Positions 35,800 to 43,787 of a DNA stretch of 64,000 nucleotides are shown here, in pieces. Position numbers and translations under genes: made by a program. Below the pieces are notes generated by a model, which ran no database searches, was not told the DNA's origin, and was given only the letters and a program-made list of their open reading frames with translations. The stretch's first letter is position 1. Each line of letters opens with the position of its first letter. Origin of the DNA: Micromonospora sp. NBC_01740 (GTDB lineage Bacteria > Actinomycetota > Actinomycetes > Mycobacteriales > Micromonosporaceae); NCBI RefSeq assembly GCF_035920365.1, contig NZ_CP109150.1:5208001-5272000 (forward strand), read 5' to 3'.

Positions 35800-37095
35800 C
35801 TACTTCGCCTCGTCGTCGAGGAACTTCTGGAACGCCTCGTTGGCCGCGTCCGCCGAGGCGGCCGCGTCCTTGCCGGTGATCGCGTCGACGATCGGCTGGC
35901 CGACGATCTCCCGCGCCTGGGCGACCTTCTCGACCAGCGGTCGGTCGTGGCCCACGCCGTTGGCGGTGCTGACCGTGGTGGCCTCGGCGAGGTCCTTCGG
36001 GTAGGTCGCCGCGCCCTCCGGGTTCTCCCAGACGGAGGTACGGGCGCTGGGCACGCCGGCCTTCTGCTGCGCCAGCGCCTGCTCCTTGCCGGCCGCCCAC
36101 TGGATGAACTTCCAGGCGTTGTCCTGGTTCTTGGACGCCTCGTTGACGCCGAGCGCCCAGGACGGGATGTTGTACGGCTTCGAGCCGGCCGGGCCGGCCG
36201 GGAAGGCCGCGAACCCGACGGTCTCGGAGACCTTCGACTTGGCCGGGTCGGTGGCGTTCTTGTAGAGCGAGTTGGCCTCGGTGTAGAAGGCCGCCTTGCC
36301 CTGGGTGAAGATCGCCATCGCCTCGGACCAGCTCATGTCGGTGCTGATGTTCTCCGGGCCGTGCTCACGCAGCATCCCGCCGTAGTAGGCGTACGCCTGC
36401 TTGGCCTGCTCCGTGTTGATCGAGGCCTTGCCGCTGGCGTCGACGAAGTCGCCGCCGAAGCTGTAGAGGAAGCTGGAGAACTGGGTGACGGCGGCGGCCT
36501 TGCCGGTGCGGGACACGAAGCCCGCCACGCCCGGGTTGTCCGCCTCGACCTTCGCCGCCTGCGCCTTGAGCTCGTCGAGGGTCTTCGGCGGGGCGGTGAA
36601 GCCGGACTTCTCCAGCAGGTCCTTGCGGTAGTAGAGGACCTCCTGCTCGGTGATGATCGGCACGCCGACCACCTTGTCCTCGTACGTGGTGGCCTGCACC
36701 GGTCCGGACTGGAAGTCGGCGATCTCGAACGCGCTGTCCGACTTGCTCTTCTCCGTCAGGTCGGCGAGGTACTTGTTCTTGGCGAACAGCTTCCCCTCCT
36801 GCAGCGGCCGGTACATCATCACGTCCAGGTCGGTGGACCCGGCGTTCAGCTTGACGTTGTACTGGTCGGAGAGCTGGTCCTCACCGAGCTGGGTGACCTC
36901 CACCTTCAGGCCCGACTGCTTCTCGAACTCCGGCAGGGCCTTCTTGATGTTCTCCGTCCAGACGTGGTTCACCAGCGTCACGCGAACGGTGTTCGAGCCG
37001 CCGGCGTCGTCCCCGCCGCCACCGCAGGCGGACAGGCCGAGGGCGACGACCATCGCCAGGGAAGTCCCAATAACTGATCGACGTCTCACGTCCAT
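35800..37095 (-). CDS. Carbohydrate ABC transporter substrate-binding lipoprotein (family 1)
   Basis: 431 residues. A lipoprotein signal (RRRSVIGTSLAMVVALGLSAC) gives a lipidated Cys followed by a Gly-rich linker. The mature domain is a family 1 sugar-binding protein (VTQLGEDQLSDQYNVKLNAG, then DVMMYRPLQEG). AAGGAGAG stands just before the ATG, one of the best ribosome sites in the window. The gene is first in the leftward operon and diverges from a GntR regulator; a TATAAAT hexamer on the minus strand (37201-37195) is a likely -10 box. Confidence 0.93.
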   Translation of the reverse strand: MDVRRRSVIGTSLAMVVALGLSACGGGGDDAGGSNTVRVTLVNHVWTENIKKALPEFEKQSGLKVEVTQLGEDQLSDQYNVKLNAGSTDLDVMMYRPLQEGKLFAKNKYLADLTEKSKSDSAFEIADFQSGPVQATTYEDKVVGVPIITEQEVLYYRKDLLEKSGFTAPPKTLDELKAQAAKVEADNPGVAGFVSRTGKAAAVTQFSSFLYSFGGDFVDASGKASINTEQAKQAYAYYGGMLREHGPENISTDMSWSEAMAIFTQGKAAFYTEANSLYKNATDPAKSKVSETVGFAAFPAGPAGSKPYNIPSWALGVNEASKNQDNAWKFIQWAAGKEQALAQQKAGVPSARTSVWENPEGAATYPKDLAEATTVSTANGVGHDRPLVEKVAQAREIVGQPIVDAITGKDAAASADAANEAFQKFLDDEAK

Positions 37096-37156
37096 CTCTC
37101 CTTATGCCGTGGCCGTGGCCGCCGCCCTGACGGGTGGGCCGCCACCTCGCGGTTTA

Positions 37157-37177
37157 CATCCGCTTAACAACCGGATG
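37157..37177. promoter_or_regulatory. Candidate GntR operator
   Basis: Inverted repeat CATCCG (37157-37162), 9 nt, CGGATG (37172-37177) in the region between the binding-protein gene and the GntR gene. It lies just downstream of the TATAAAT box for the leftward operon, a suitable place for repression. Confidence 0.4.
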
Positions 37178-37222
37178 CTAGGCCGAAAAAACAGATTTAT
37201 ACAAGGGGTAGGCCCAACTGAT

Positions 37223-37996
37223 ATGCTCCATGACGTGAAATCGTCCTCCTCGGGGGCTGTGGCCGCCCAGCTCGCCCCTGTCGAGGCTGGCCTGCACGCA
37301 CGCGTCCTCGATCGCCTCGGCACGGCCATCTGTGACGGCGAGCTGACACCGGGGTCGGTGCTCAACATCGACGACCTGGTCGACCGCTACGCCGTGTCCC
37401 GCTCGGTCGTCCGCGAGGTGCTGCGGGTGCTCGCCTCGATCGGGTTCATCGAGACCCGGCGCCGCGTCGGGGTCATGATCCGCCCGTCGGAGGACTGGAA
37501 CGTCTTCGATCCGCAGGTGATCCGCTGGCGGCTCGCCTCGGCCGGCCGCATCGTCCAGCTACGCTCGATCACCGAGCTGCGGACCGCCATCGAGCCGCAC
37601 GCCGCCTGGCTGGCCGCCAACCGGGTCGGCCACGACGAGGCGAGCGACCTGGTCGGGCTCGCGGCGAAGATGTGGGCCGCCGGCAAGGCCGGGGACGAGG
37701 AGCGCTTCCTCCAGCTCGACATAGAATTCCACCGCCGGATCCTGGTCGCCTCCGGCAACGAGATGTTCGTCCGGTTGCAGGACCTGATCGCGGAGGTGCT
37801 CACCGGCCGGCACCAGCACCACCTGATGCCGCACCACCCGCACGAGCAGGCCCTCCAACTGCACGCCGAGGTGGCCCAGGCGATCCAGCGGCGCGACGGC
37901 GAGCGCGCCCGGCGGGCCATGGTGCAGCTCATGGAGCAGGCCTTCGACGAGATGAGCTCGATCTGGGAGCAGACCGGCGAGACCGCCGGCGCCTGA
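37223..37996 (+). CDS. GntR/FadR-family transcriptional regulator (FCD domain)
   Basis: 257 residues from ATG at 37223 (GTG at 37235 is a possible later start). A winged helix-turn-helix occupies about residues 20-85 (LHARVLDRLGTAICDGELTPGS, then VSRSVVREVLRVLASIGF), and an all-helical FCD effector domain follows (LRSITELRTAIEPHAAWLAA, then FLQLDIEFHRRILVASGN with metal-type Asp/His). FadR-type FCD regulators commonly sense sugar acids such as galactonate or gluconate. It diverges from the aldonate operon and is its likely repressor. Confidence 0.92.
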   Translation: MLHDVKSSSSGAVAAQLAPVEAGLHARVLDRLGTAICDGELTPGSVLNIDDLVDRYAVSRSVVREVLRVLASIGFIETRRRVGVMIRPSEDWNVFDPQVIRWRLASAGRIVQLRSITELRTAIEPHAAWLAANRVGHDEASDLVGLAAKMWAAGKAGDEERFLQLDIEFHRRILVASGNEMFVRLQDLIAEVLTGRHQHHLMPHHPHEQALQLHAEVAQAIQRRDGERARRAMVQLMEQAFDEMSSIWEQTGETAGA

Positions 37997-38114
37997 GCGC
38001 GACCCGCCGAGCTGGCAGCGTACCGGCGCGGGCGGCTCGGCGCCGGCAGCCCTGCGCGGGCGCGGACTCCGGGACCTCGACGGCCACCGGTGGTCGTTCC
38101 AACTGACGGCGGCG

Positions 38115-38149
38115 GGCCCGGCGGCGGTCGCACGGACCGCCGCCGGGCC
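38115..38149. terminator. Bidirectional terminator hairpin
   Basis: A perfect 15-bp stem, arms 38115-38129 and 38135-38149 (core CCCGGCGGCGGTC with its complement), loop 5 nt, between the end of the GntR gene and the end of the converging MFS gene. Confidence 0.8.
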
Positions 38150-38153
38150 GTGG

Positions 38154-39548
38154 TCAGCCGGGGTGCCCGGCGGTCGTCCGCGCCGGCCCGCGGCGGGCCG
38201 AGCGGCCCACGCGGGTCACCAGCAGCAGCGCCACGATCAGGTACGGCACCGCCGCCACCGCGAACGCGACCCCGTTGCCGGCCCCGGTGGCGAGCAGGCC
38301 GTAGCCGCCGTAGACCGCGATGACCGTCACGTCGGTGGCCATTCCGGCCAGCGAGGTGACGGTGGCGCGGCTGCCCCCGCTGATCCGGGCCTGCAACCGG
38401 GCGTCGGCGAGCACGGTGGCGAGCTGGAAGCCGCAGAACGCGGCCGCGACCAGCGCGAAGCCGGCCGGCCGGGCGGACAGCGCCCCCGCGACCAGGGCCA
38501 GGGCCGACAGCGCCAGCAGGCCGGCGTACCCCCGGGCGGTCAGCCGCTCCCCCGCCGGGGCCAGCAGGCCGCCCACGGCCACCCCGAGCCAGGTGAGCAG
38601 GAGCAGCAGCGGCACGGTCGCCTCGCCGACGCCGGTGTCCCGGGCCAGCAGCGGGGTGTACTCGTCGAGGGCGCCCCAGACCGCCGCGACGACCGCGACC
38701 AGCAGCACCGCCGCGCGCACGGTCCGGTCGGCGCGGACCTCGGCGAGCCCCGCGCGCAGGCTCGCCCACCAGCCGAGGTCCTCGTCGTCGTCCGCCCCGC
38801 CGTCGTGCCCGGTCCGCTCCGGCCCCCCGCCGCCCAAGACGAGGGCGGGCGCGGCGTCGACATCGGCGGACTCGGCGTCGGCCCGGACAGGCGCGGCGTC
38901 GACATCAGCGGACGCGGCGTCGGCCCTGACGGACTCGGCGTCGACAGCGGCGGTCTCGGGTCGGCGGTGTTCGGGGAAGCGGGTGGCGACGGCGGCGGCG
39001 AGCAGGCAGGCGAGCACGCTCGCCACGCCGACGGCCGGGTAGCCTCCGACGGCGAACACGGGGCCGGCCAGCAGGATCGAGGCGAGCACGCCGATCGTCC
39101 CGGCCGTCTTCGCCCGGCCGATGACGCGGGCGTAGCGGCCGGCGGCGCCCAGGCGGTCGAGTTCGGTGAAGACCAACGCCTCCAGCGCGCCCGAGGCGAG
39201 CGCCCCGCCGGCGCCCCAGAGCACGAACCCGACGGCGAAGGCCGGGTACGAGGGCACGAGCACCCAGAGGGCGAAGCCGGCGGCGGTGACCACCGGCGCG
39301 AGGCTGAGCAGCAGCCGCCGGGAGACCGCGTCGGCGAACGCGCCGGAGGGCACCTCCAGCAGGATGCTGGCGGCCGACCAGATCACGAACAGCGACGAGA
39401 TCTGCCACACCGACAGGCCGGTGTCGCTGAACAGCAGCGCGTACAGCGGATAGAGCAGGACGAGTTCGCTGAGGAACGCGTACCCGTAGAGGGTGGCCGC
39501 CAGCCGGCGGACGCGCGCGTCGGACGCGCGCGGAGGGTGGACAGTCAT
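38154..39548 (-). CDS. MFS transporter
   Basis: 464 residues with about 12 membrane segments and the loop 2-3 region VPSGAFADAVSRRLLL typical of the major facilitator superfamily. The long central cytosolic loop (about residues 195-255) is acidic and contains an imperfect duplication: VRADAASADVDAAP followed by VRADAESADVDAAP. That stretch is probably disordered. The cargo is unknown; the family includes drug exporters. It converges with the GntR gene. Confidence 0.88.
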   Translation of the reverse strand: MTVHPPRASDARVRRLAATLYGYAFLSELVLLYPLYALLFSDTGLSVWQISSLFVIWSAASILLEVPSGAFADAVSRRLLLSLAPVVTAAGFALWVLVPSYPAFAVGFVLWGAGGALASGALEALVFTELDRLGAAGRYARVIGRAKTAGTIGVLASILLAGPVFAVGGYPAVGVASVLACLLAAAVATRFPEHRRPETAAVDAESVRADAASADVDAAPVRADAESADVDAAPALVLGGGGPERTGHDGGADDDEDLGWWASLRAGLAEVRADRTVRAAVLLVAVVAAVWGALDEYTPLLARDTGVGEATVPLLLLLTWLGVAVGGLLAPAGERLTARGYAGLLALSALALVAGALSARPAGFALVAAAFCGFQLATVLADARLQARISGGSRATVTSLAGMATDVTVIAVYGGYGLLATGAGNGVAFAVAAVPYLIVALLLVTRVGRSARRGPARTTAGHPG

Positions 39549-39741
39549 GGGACCTTCCCGTGAGGACGAAGCGGACGCCGGACGTACGGCGACCGCGGCG
39601 GCCCACGGCAGTGGCCCCTAGCAGTGCATCAACATCGCCACGTCATGCCGCGATGGTAGCCGCGCCGGCCCGGGCCGTCACGCCCTTCGCCGGACACACG
39701 CCGGGGTGGGATCCGATGTGGATCCCACCCCGGTGGTGTGG

Positions 39742-40770
39742 TCAGCGGCGGCGTTGCTCGCCCTCCAGCGGCGGGATCACCATGGTGGCCTCGCTGTCCT
39801 CGCCGGCCGGGCGGGCCGGGACGGTGGTGCCGCCCGAGGTGACCCGGCTGGCGTCCGGGTCGCCCTGTCGCGGCACGGGCACGGTCGGGTCGGTGTCGAC
39901 GCGGGGACCGGAGACCACCTGCGTGGCGTCCGGGTCCGCCCCGACGCGCGGGGCGGAAACCACCTGGGTGGCCTCCGGGTCGGTGTCGACGCGCGGACCG
40001 GAGACCACCTGCGTGGCGTCCGGGTCGCCGCCGTGCGTCGCCGCCGCGGCGAGGTGGGCCTCGCTGTCGCGGCGTCCGGCCTGGTAGGCGCGCGCGTGCG
40101 TGGCGATCAGCCGCGACTCCTGCTCGGCCCGGCTCAGCCACGACTCCCAGCGGCTCTGCATGGGACGGACCAGCCCGCCGCCCACCCCGACGACGAGGAT
40201 GCCACCCACGGTGGCCAGCACCGCGATCAGCACCGGAGTGGTGACCGCAGTGGCCACGCCGATCTGGTTGAGCGCGGCGATGACGCCCAGGCCGAGGATG
40301 AACACGGAGGCGATGGTGGCCAGGAGCCGGCCGTACGACAGCCCGCCGAGGGCGCCGCTGATGATGTCCTTCACCGCGTTGGCGATGGCGGCGGCCACCA
40401 CGACGATGACGATCGCGACGAAGGCGCGGGGCAGCCAGGCGATCACACCCGCGATCAGGTCGGAGATGGGGTTCGGCCCCCAGATGCCGAAGGCCAGCTG
40501 GAGGGTCACCAGCAGCACCCCGTAGTAGGCCAGCTTGGCGACGATGTCACTGGCGTCGTACCGGGAGCGGGCCAGGGCCCGGCGGACCCCACCGCGTTCC
40601 ACGGCCCGGTCGAAGCCCACCCGCTCCAGCACCTTGTCCACGATCTTCAGCACGGCCTTGGCGATCAGCCAACCGGCCACCAGGATCGCCACGAAGGCGA
40701 CGGCCTTGGGCAGGAACAGCATCACCGACCGGAGGGCGTCCCCCACCGCGTCGCCGAAGTTGTCTCTCAT
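39742..40770 (-). CDS. MscS/CmpX-like membrane channel protein with DATQVV repeats
   Basis: 342 residues from ATG at 40770, with GGAGGAA upstream. Five hydrophobic segments lie between about residues 15 and 205 (for instance VAFVAILVAGWLIAKAV and AFVAIVIVVVAAAIANAV). They resemble the conserved TM-helix repeats of small mechanosensitive channel-like CmpX proteins. The cytosolic tail holds three copies of a 15-residue unit (D-P-D/E-A-T-Q-V-V-S-G/A-P-R-V-x-x, residues 249-293, DNA 39892-40026) and ends with SEATMVIPPLEG. Thr253, Thr268 and Thr283 recur every 15 residues in an acidic context with Val at +3, the kind of site used by actinobacterial Ser/Thr kinases and FHA domains. A kinase is encoded two genes upstream. 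Confidence 0.8.
   Translation of the reverse strand: MRDNFGDAVGDALRSVMLFLPKAVAFVAILVAGWLIAKAVLKIVDKVLERVGFDRAVERGGVRRALARSRYDASDIVAKLAYYGVLLVTLQLAFGIWGPNPISDLIAGVIAWLPRAFVAIVIVVVAAAIANAVKDIISGALGGLSYGRLLATIASVFILGLGVIAALNQIGVATAVTTPVLIAVLATVGGILVVGVGGGLVRPMQSRWESWLSRAEQESRLIATHARAYQAGRRDSEAHLAAAATHGGDPDATQVVSGPRVDTDPEATQVVSAPRVGADPDATQVVSGPRVDTDPTVPVPRQGDPDASRVTSGGTTVPARPAGEDSEATMVIPPLEGEQRRR
39892..40026 (-). repeat. Three tandem 45-bp repeats coding for DATQVV units
   Basis: Three consecutive in-frame 45-bp units encode DPDATQVVSGPRVDT, DPEATQVVSAPRVGA and DPDATQVVSGPRVDT. The units differ by few bases, which suggests recent duplication or selection for identical protein repeats. Confidence 0.85.
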
Positions 40771-40843
40771 CGGAATTCCTCCACACGGCATCCGGGTTCG
40801 TCCGGCCCGACCTACCCCCGGGGGCGACCGGGGAAACGCCCGG

Positions 40844-41884
40844 TCACCGGCGCCGGCAGCCGTAGGACACCGGGGTCTGGGCCTGCACCGGAGCCGGTGA
40901 GGTGATGTTGACCGTGGCCGTCTCGGTCGTGCTGCCCACGCCGCTGAAGGCCCAGCGCAGCGTCAACTCGACGGTGCGCTGGCCGCGCCCGACCCGCTCG
41001 GTCAGCAGGCTGCCGGGCGCGCTGCCGGTGCGCAGCCACTGGTAGCGGATCTCCCCCGCCCTGCCGTTTGTCGACACGGTGGCGACCACGTCGACGGTGA
41101 CGTCGCACCGGTCGCCGGCCGGCTGCGGAACCGCCACCGTCACCCCGGTCACCTCGAGCGGGCTGATCCGCTGCCAGAGGTGGAGGCCCACGGCGGCGAG
41201 CAGCGCGACGGTCAGCAGGGTCGACAGCACCGAGGCCACCGTCCGCCACGGCGACCGCCGTCGCGGCGGCGCCGGCCACGCGGGTGCCGGTGGCGGGGTC
41301 GTCGGCACGCCCGGCCCGAACCGCACCTCCCCGCCGGGCGGGGCGGCGGGCCCGCCGGGCGGCGTCCCCGGACCGGGCCCGGTGGTACGCCCGGCACCGG
41401 CCACGTGCCCGACCTCCGTGGCCGTCGCCCGGGCGGTCCACTCCCCCGGCGCGTGCCGCGCCGCCGGCCACGGCCCGGGCCCCCCGCCCGGTGCGTGCCG
41501 CGGCATCGTCGCCTCACCGGGTTCCGGGCGCACGGTCGCCGCACCGTGGGCCAGGGACGCCGTGGGCTCCCCCGCCACCAGGCGCACGGTCGCCTCACCC
41601 GAGGCAGGGGATGGTGCCGTCCCCGCCAGGTACATGGTCGCGTCGCGCGAGGGCAGGTGCGTCGTCGGCTCCCCCGCCGCCACGTGCACGGTCGCCTCAT
41701 CGGAGGCAAGGCGCGCGGTCGGCTGCCCACCGGCCAGGTTCCCGGTCGCGTCGTGGGAAGGCAGGTGCGCGGTGGGCTCCGCCCGTGGCTGCGGCTGGTG
41801 GACGCCGAGGCGGGCGGTCGCCGCGCCGTCGTCCGGCTGACGGCGGGCGGGCAGCGCCTCGGTCGGGTCGTTCGGCTGGGTCAC
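40844..41884 (-). CDS. Single-pass membrane protein with 9-residue threonine repeats
   Basis: 346 residues, not recognised as a named family. The cytosolic N-terminal part (about residues 1-220) is disordered; threonines 38, 47, 56, 65, 74 and 83, and then 99, 108, 117 and 126, recur at exactly 9-residue spacing within units such as PTAHLPSHD, ATGNLAGGQ and ATVHVAAGE. Nearly all have Leu or Val at +3, and most have Asp, Glu or Gln just before the unit. A Pro/Gly-rich linker follows, then one membrane helix (VASVLSTLLTVALLAAVGLHLW), and about 100 extracytoplasmic residues with an Ig-like strand pattern and one Cys pair. It sits 46 bp after the kinase gene and 73 bp before the channel gene, so it is a strong candidate multi-site kinase substrate. 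Confidence 0.7.
   Translation of the reverse strand: MTQPNDPTEALPARRQPDDGAATARLGVHQPQPRAEPTAHLPSHDATGNLAGGQPTARLASDEATVHVAAGEPTTHLPSRDATMYLAGTAPSPASGEATVRLVAGEPTASLAHGAATVRPEPGEATMPRHAPGGGPGPWPAARHAPGEWTARATATEVGHVAGAGRTTGPGPGTPPGGPAAPPGGEVRFGPGVPTTPPPAPAWPAPPRRRSPWRTVASVLSTLLTVALLAAVGLHLWQRISPLEVTGVTVAVPQPAGDRCDVTVDVVATVSTNGRAGEIRYQWLRTGSAPGSLLTERVGRGQRTVELTLRWAFSGVGSTTETATVNITSPAPVQAQTPVSYGCRRR
41498..41776 (-). repeat. 27-bp-periodic coding repeat (9-residue Thr units)
   Basis: DNA coding for residues 37-129 of the preceding protein. Ten units of 27 bp in two arrays (six and four) keep Pro-Thr or Ala-Thr at positions 1-2; the first array alternates PT and AT units, giving an 18-residue super-repeat. 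A 7-residue insertion separates the arrays. Confidence 0.8.
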
Positions 41885-41930
41885 GGCGGCCCGCCCTCCG
41901 TCGTCGTGGTCGGCATCGAAGTGTCGGGCT

Positions 41931-43556
41931 TCAGCCCGGCGTGCAGAACGAGCGCAGCGTCACGTACACCGGCGGGCCCTCGGGCGAGGCGTTGCCGGCC
42001 TCGTCCACGGCGACGACCCGGACCGGGATCCGGGTGCTGGTCTTCGGTTGGGGCAGCTCGCCCAGGACGCCCCGGAACACCCCGCGCCCGCCCGACGTCA
42101 TGGGCACCTCGGTGGTGCGGCCGTCCAGCGTGTACCGCAGGCTCACCCTCAGCTCCCCGGTGGCCGTACTGTCGTCGGCGACGACCGCGGAGATCGTGCT
42201 GGACGTCGGCCCGTACGGGCAGCCGCGGGGGTCGAGTTCGCCCGGGCTGGCCGCGACCCGGCCGACGGAGGGCGCGACGGTGTCCGCCGGCGCGGCGCTG
42301 GCGCTGGCCGACGCGGTCGGCGGGGCGGGGGCCGACGTCGTCGGCGTGCCGGTCCCGGCCGGCTCCGGTGCGGCCGTCGTCGCCGTCGGTGCGACGGAAG
42401 GGGTCGGGCTGGGCGTCGTCCCGGCCGTCGGGCTCGGCGCGGGGGCCGACGCGGAGGGCGCACCCGTCGGCTCCGCCGGCGCCTCGGGTGCGGGCGTCCC
42501 GGCGGCGGGCAGCGGCTCGTCGCGGCCGGCGTAGCTGAACCCGGCGCCGCCGAGCAGCAGCGCCGCCGCCAGCCCGCCGCCGACCAGCGCCGCGCGGGCC
42601 CGGCCGGATCGCAGCCACGTCCACCGGTCCGTCGCCTCGCCGAACGCGGTGCTGGCCAGGCTGGTGGCCCCGCCGGTGCCGTCCGGGAACGGCAGGAGGG
42701 CGGCGAGCAGGGCCGCCCGCCGGGCCAGCTCGCGCAGGCCACGCTCCTCCCACCGCCGCCCGTACGACTCGGCCGCCACCCGCTCCAGCACGGCGAGGAA
42801 GACCTGGGCGGGTTGCGGCCGCTCGGCCGGTTGCTTGGCCATGCCGTGCCGCAGCAGTTCGTGCACCGGCTCGGGGGCCGGTGCGGTGGGGATCGGCGCG
42901 TGGGCGTGCTGCTGACGCAGGGTGAGCAGGTCCCGCCCGTCGAAGGGCGGGCGGCCGGTGAGGCACTCGTAGAAGGTGGCGGTGGCCGCGTAGATGTCGC
43001 AGGCCGGGCTCGCCGGGGCGCCCGTCCACTGCTCGGGGGCCATGTAGCGGGGAGTGCCGGTGACGCTGGCCCCGGAGCCCTCACCCACCGGCATGGCGAT
43101 GCCGAAATCGGCCAGTTTGCTGGCGCCCTCGGCCGTGACCAGGACGTTCTCCGGTTTGTAGTCGCGGTGCACGACGCCCCGGGCGTGCGCCGCGCCGAGC
43201 CCCGCCAGCGAGCCCTTGAGGACGCAGAGCGCCGACTCCGGCGTCGTCGCTCCGTGCGCGCGCAGCAGCTGCCGCAGCGACACGCCGTTGACCAGTTCCA
43301 TGACGATCGCCGCGCCGCCGGGCGACTCGACGTACTCGTAGAGGCGGGAGACGTGCGGGTCGTCGATGCCGGCCAGCAGCCGGGCCTCGGCGCGGAACGC
43401 GGTGCGGAACGCCGGGTCGTCACCGATGCCGCCGGTGAGGTACTTGATCGCCACCGGGGTGCCGGTCGCCTCGTGCACGGCGAGGTCCACCCGGCCGGAC
43501 GCGCCGGCGCCGAGCTGCCGCACCGGGCGGTAGCCGGAGACCTGCCAGCCGGTCAC
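41931..43556 (-). CDS. Transmembrane Ser/Thr protein kinase (PknB type)
   Basis: 541 residues from GTG at 43556, with GGGAGGTGG upstream. The kinase domain (about residues 1-265) has the glycine loop LGAGASGRV, Lys38 in VAIK, HRDYKPENVL (Asp132; Tyr replaces the usual Leu), DFG at 150-152 and GTPRYMAPEQW. A juxtamembrane linker with several Ser/Thr residues precedes a single helix (ALVGGGLAAALLLGGAGF, about 323-340), then a Pro/Ala/Thr-rich stalk and a C-terminal Ig-like domain of about 100 residues (VSLRYTLDGRTTEVPM, VRVVAVDEAGNAS) instead of PASTA repeats. It leads a three-gene operon with two repeat proteins and diverges from a histidine kinase. Confidence 0.92.
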   Translation of the reverse strand: MTGWQVSGYRPVRQLGAGASGRVDLAVHEATGTPVAIKYLTGGIGDDPAFRTAFRAEARLLAGIDDPHVSRLYEYVESPGGAAIVMELVNGVSLRQLLRAHGATTPESALCVLKGSLAGLGAAHARGVVHRDYKPENVLVTAEGASKLADFGIAMPVGEGSGASVTGTPRYMAPEQWTGAPASPACDIYAATATFYECLTGRPPFDGRDLLTLRQQHAHAPIPTAPAPEPVHELLRHGMAKQPAERPQPAQVFLAVLERVAAESYGRRWEERGLRELARRAALLAALLPFPDGTGGATSLASTAFGEATDRWTWLRSGRARAALVGGGLAAALLLGGAGFSYAGRDEPLPAAGTPAPEAPAEPTGAPSASAPAPSPTAGTTPSPTPSVAPTATTAAPEPAGTGTPTTSAPAPPTASASASAAPADTVAPSVGRVAASPGELDPRGCPYGPTSSTISAVVADDSTATGELRVSLRYTLDGRTTEVPMTSGGRGVFRGVLGELPQPKTSTRIPVRVVAVDEAGNASPEGPPVYVTLRSFCTPG

Positions 43557-43774
43557 GCGTCCACCTCCCCGCTCCGGGGACGGTGGGGCCGCCCCCCGGT
43601 CGCCATTGTGGTCGCGGGAGCCGGCGCGGCCATCGGCGCAACGGCTGCTTCCGGCCCCCGGACGTCCGGGGCGTCCCGGCGGGTGGCGGCATGGTCGGTT
43701 ACGGACACACGTCACTGGTACCACCCGCCGGCAACCGCACCGCGCCACGGCGCTCCCGGCCGGGCCGGCTGGAC

Positions 43775-43787
43775 TAGGGTGCAGGCC
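43775..43787 (+). promoter_or_regulatory. -10 box for a leaderless histidine-kinase mRNA
   Basis: TAGGGT (43775-43780) lies 7 nt before the GTG at 43788, so transcription should start at or next to the start codon. Confidence 0.5.

Noticed and set aside
39892..41776. Regular repeats that might be taken for a CRISPR array
   Set aside because: The repeats are in frame, have no unique spacers, encode protein repeats and have no cas genes nearby.
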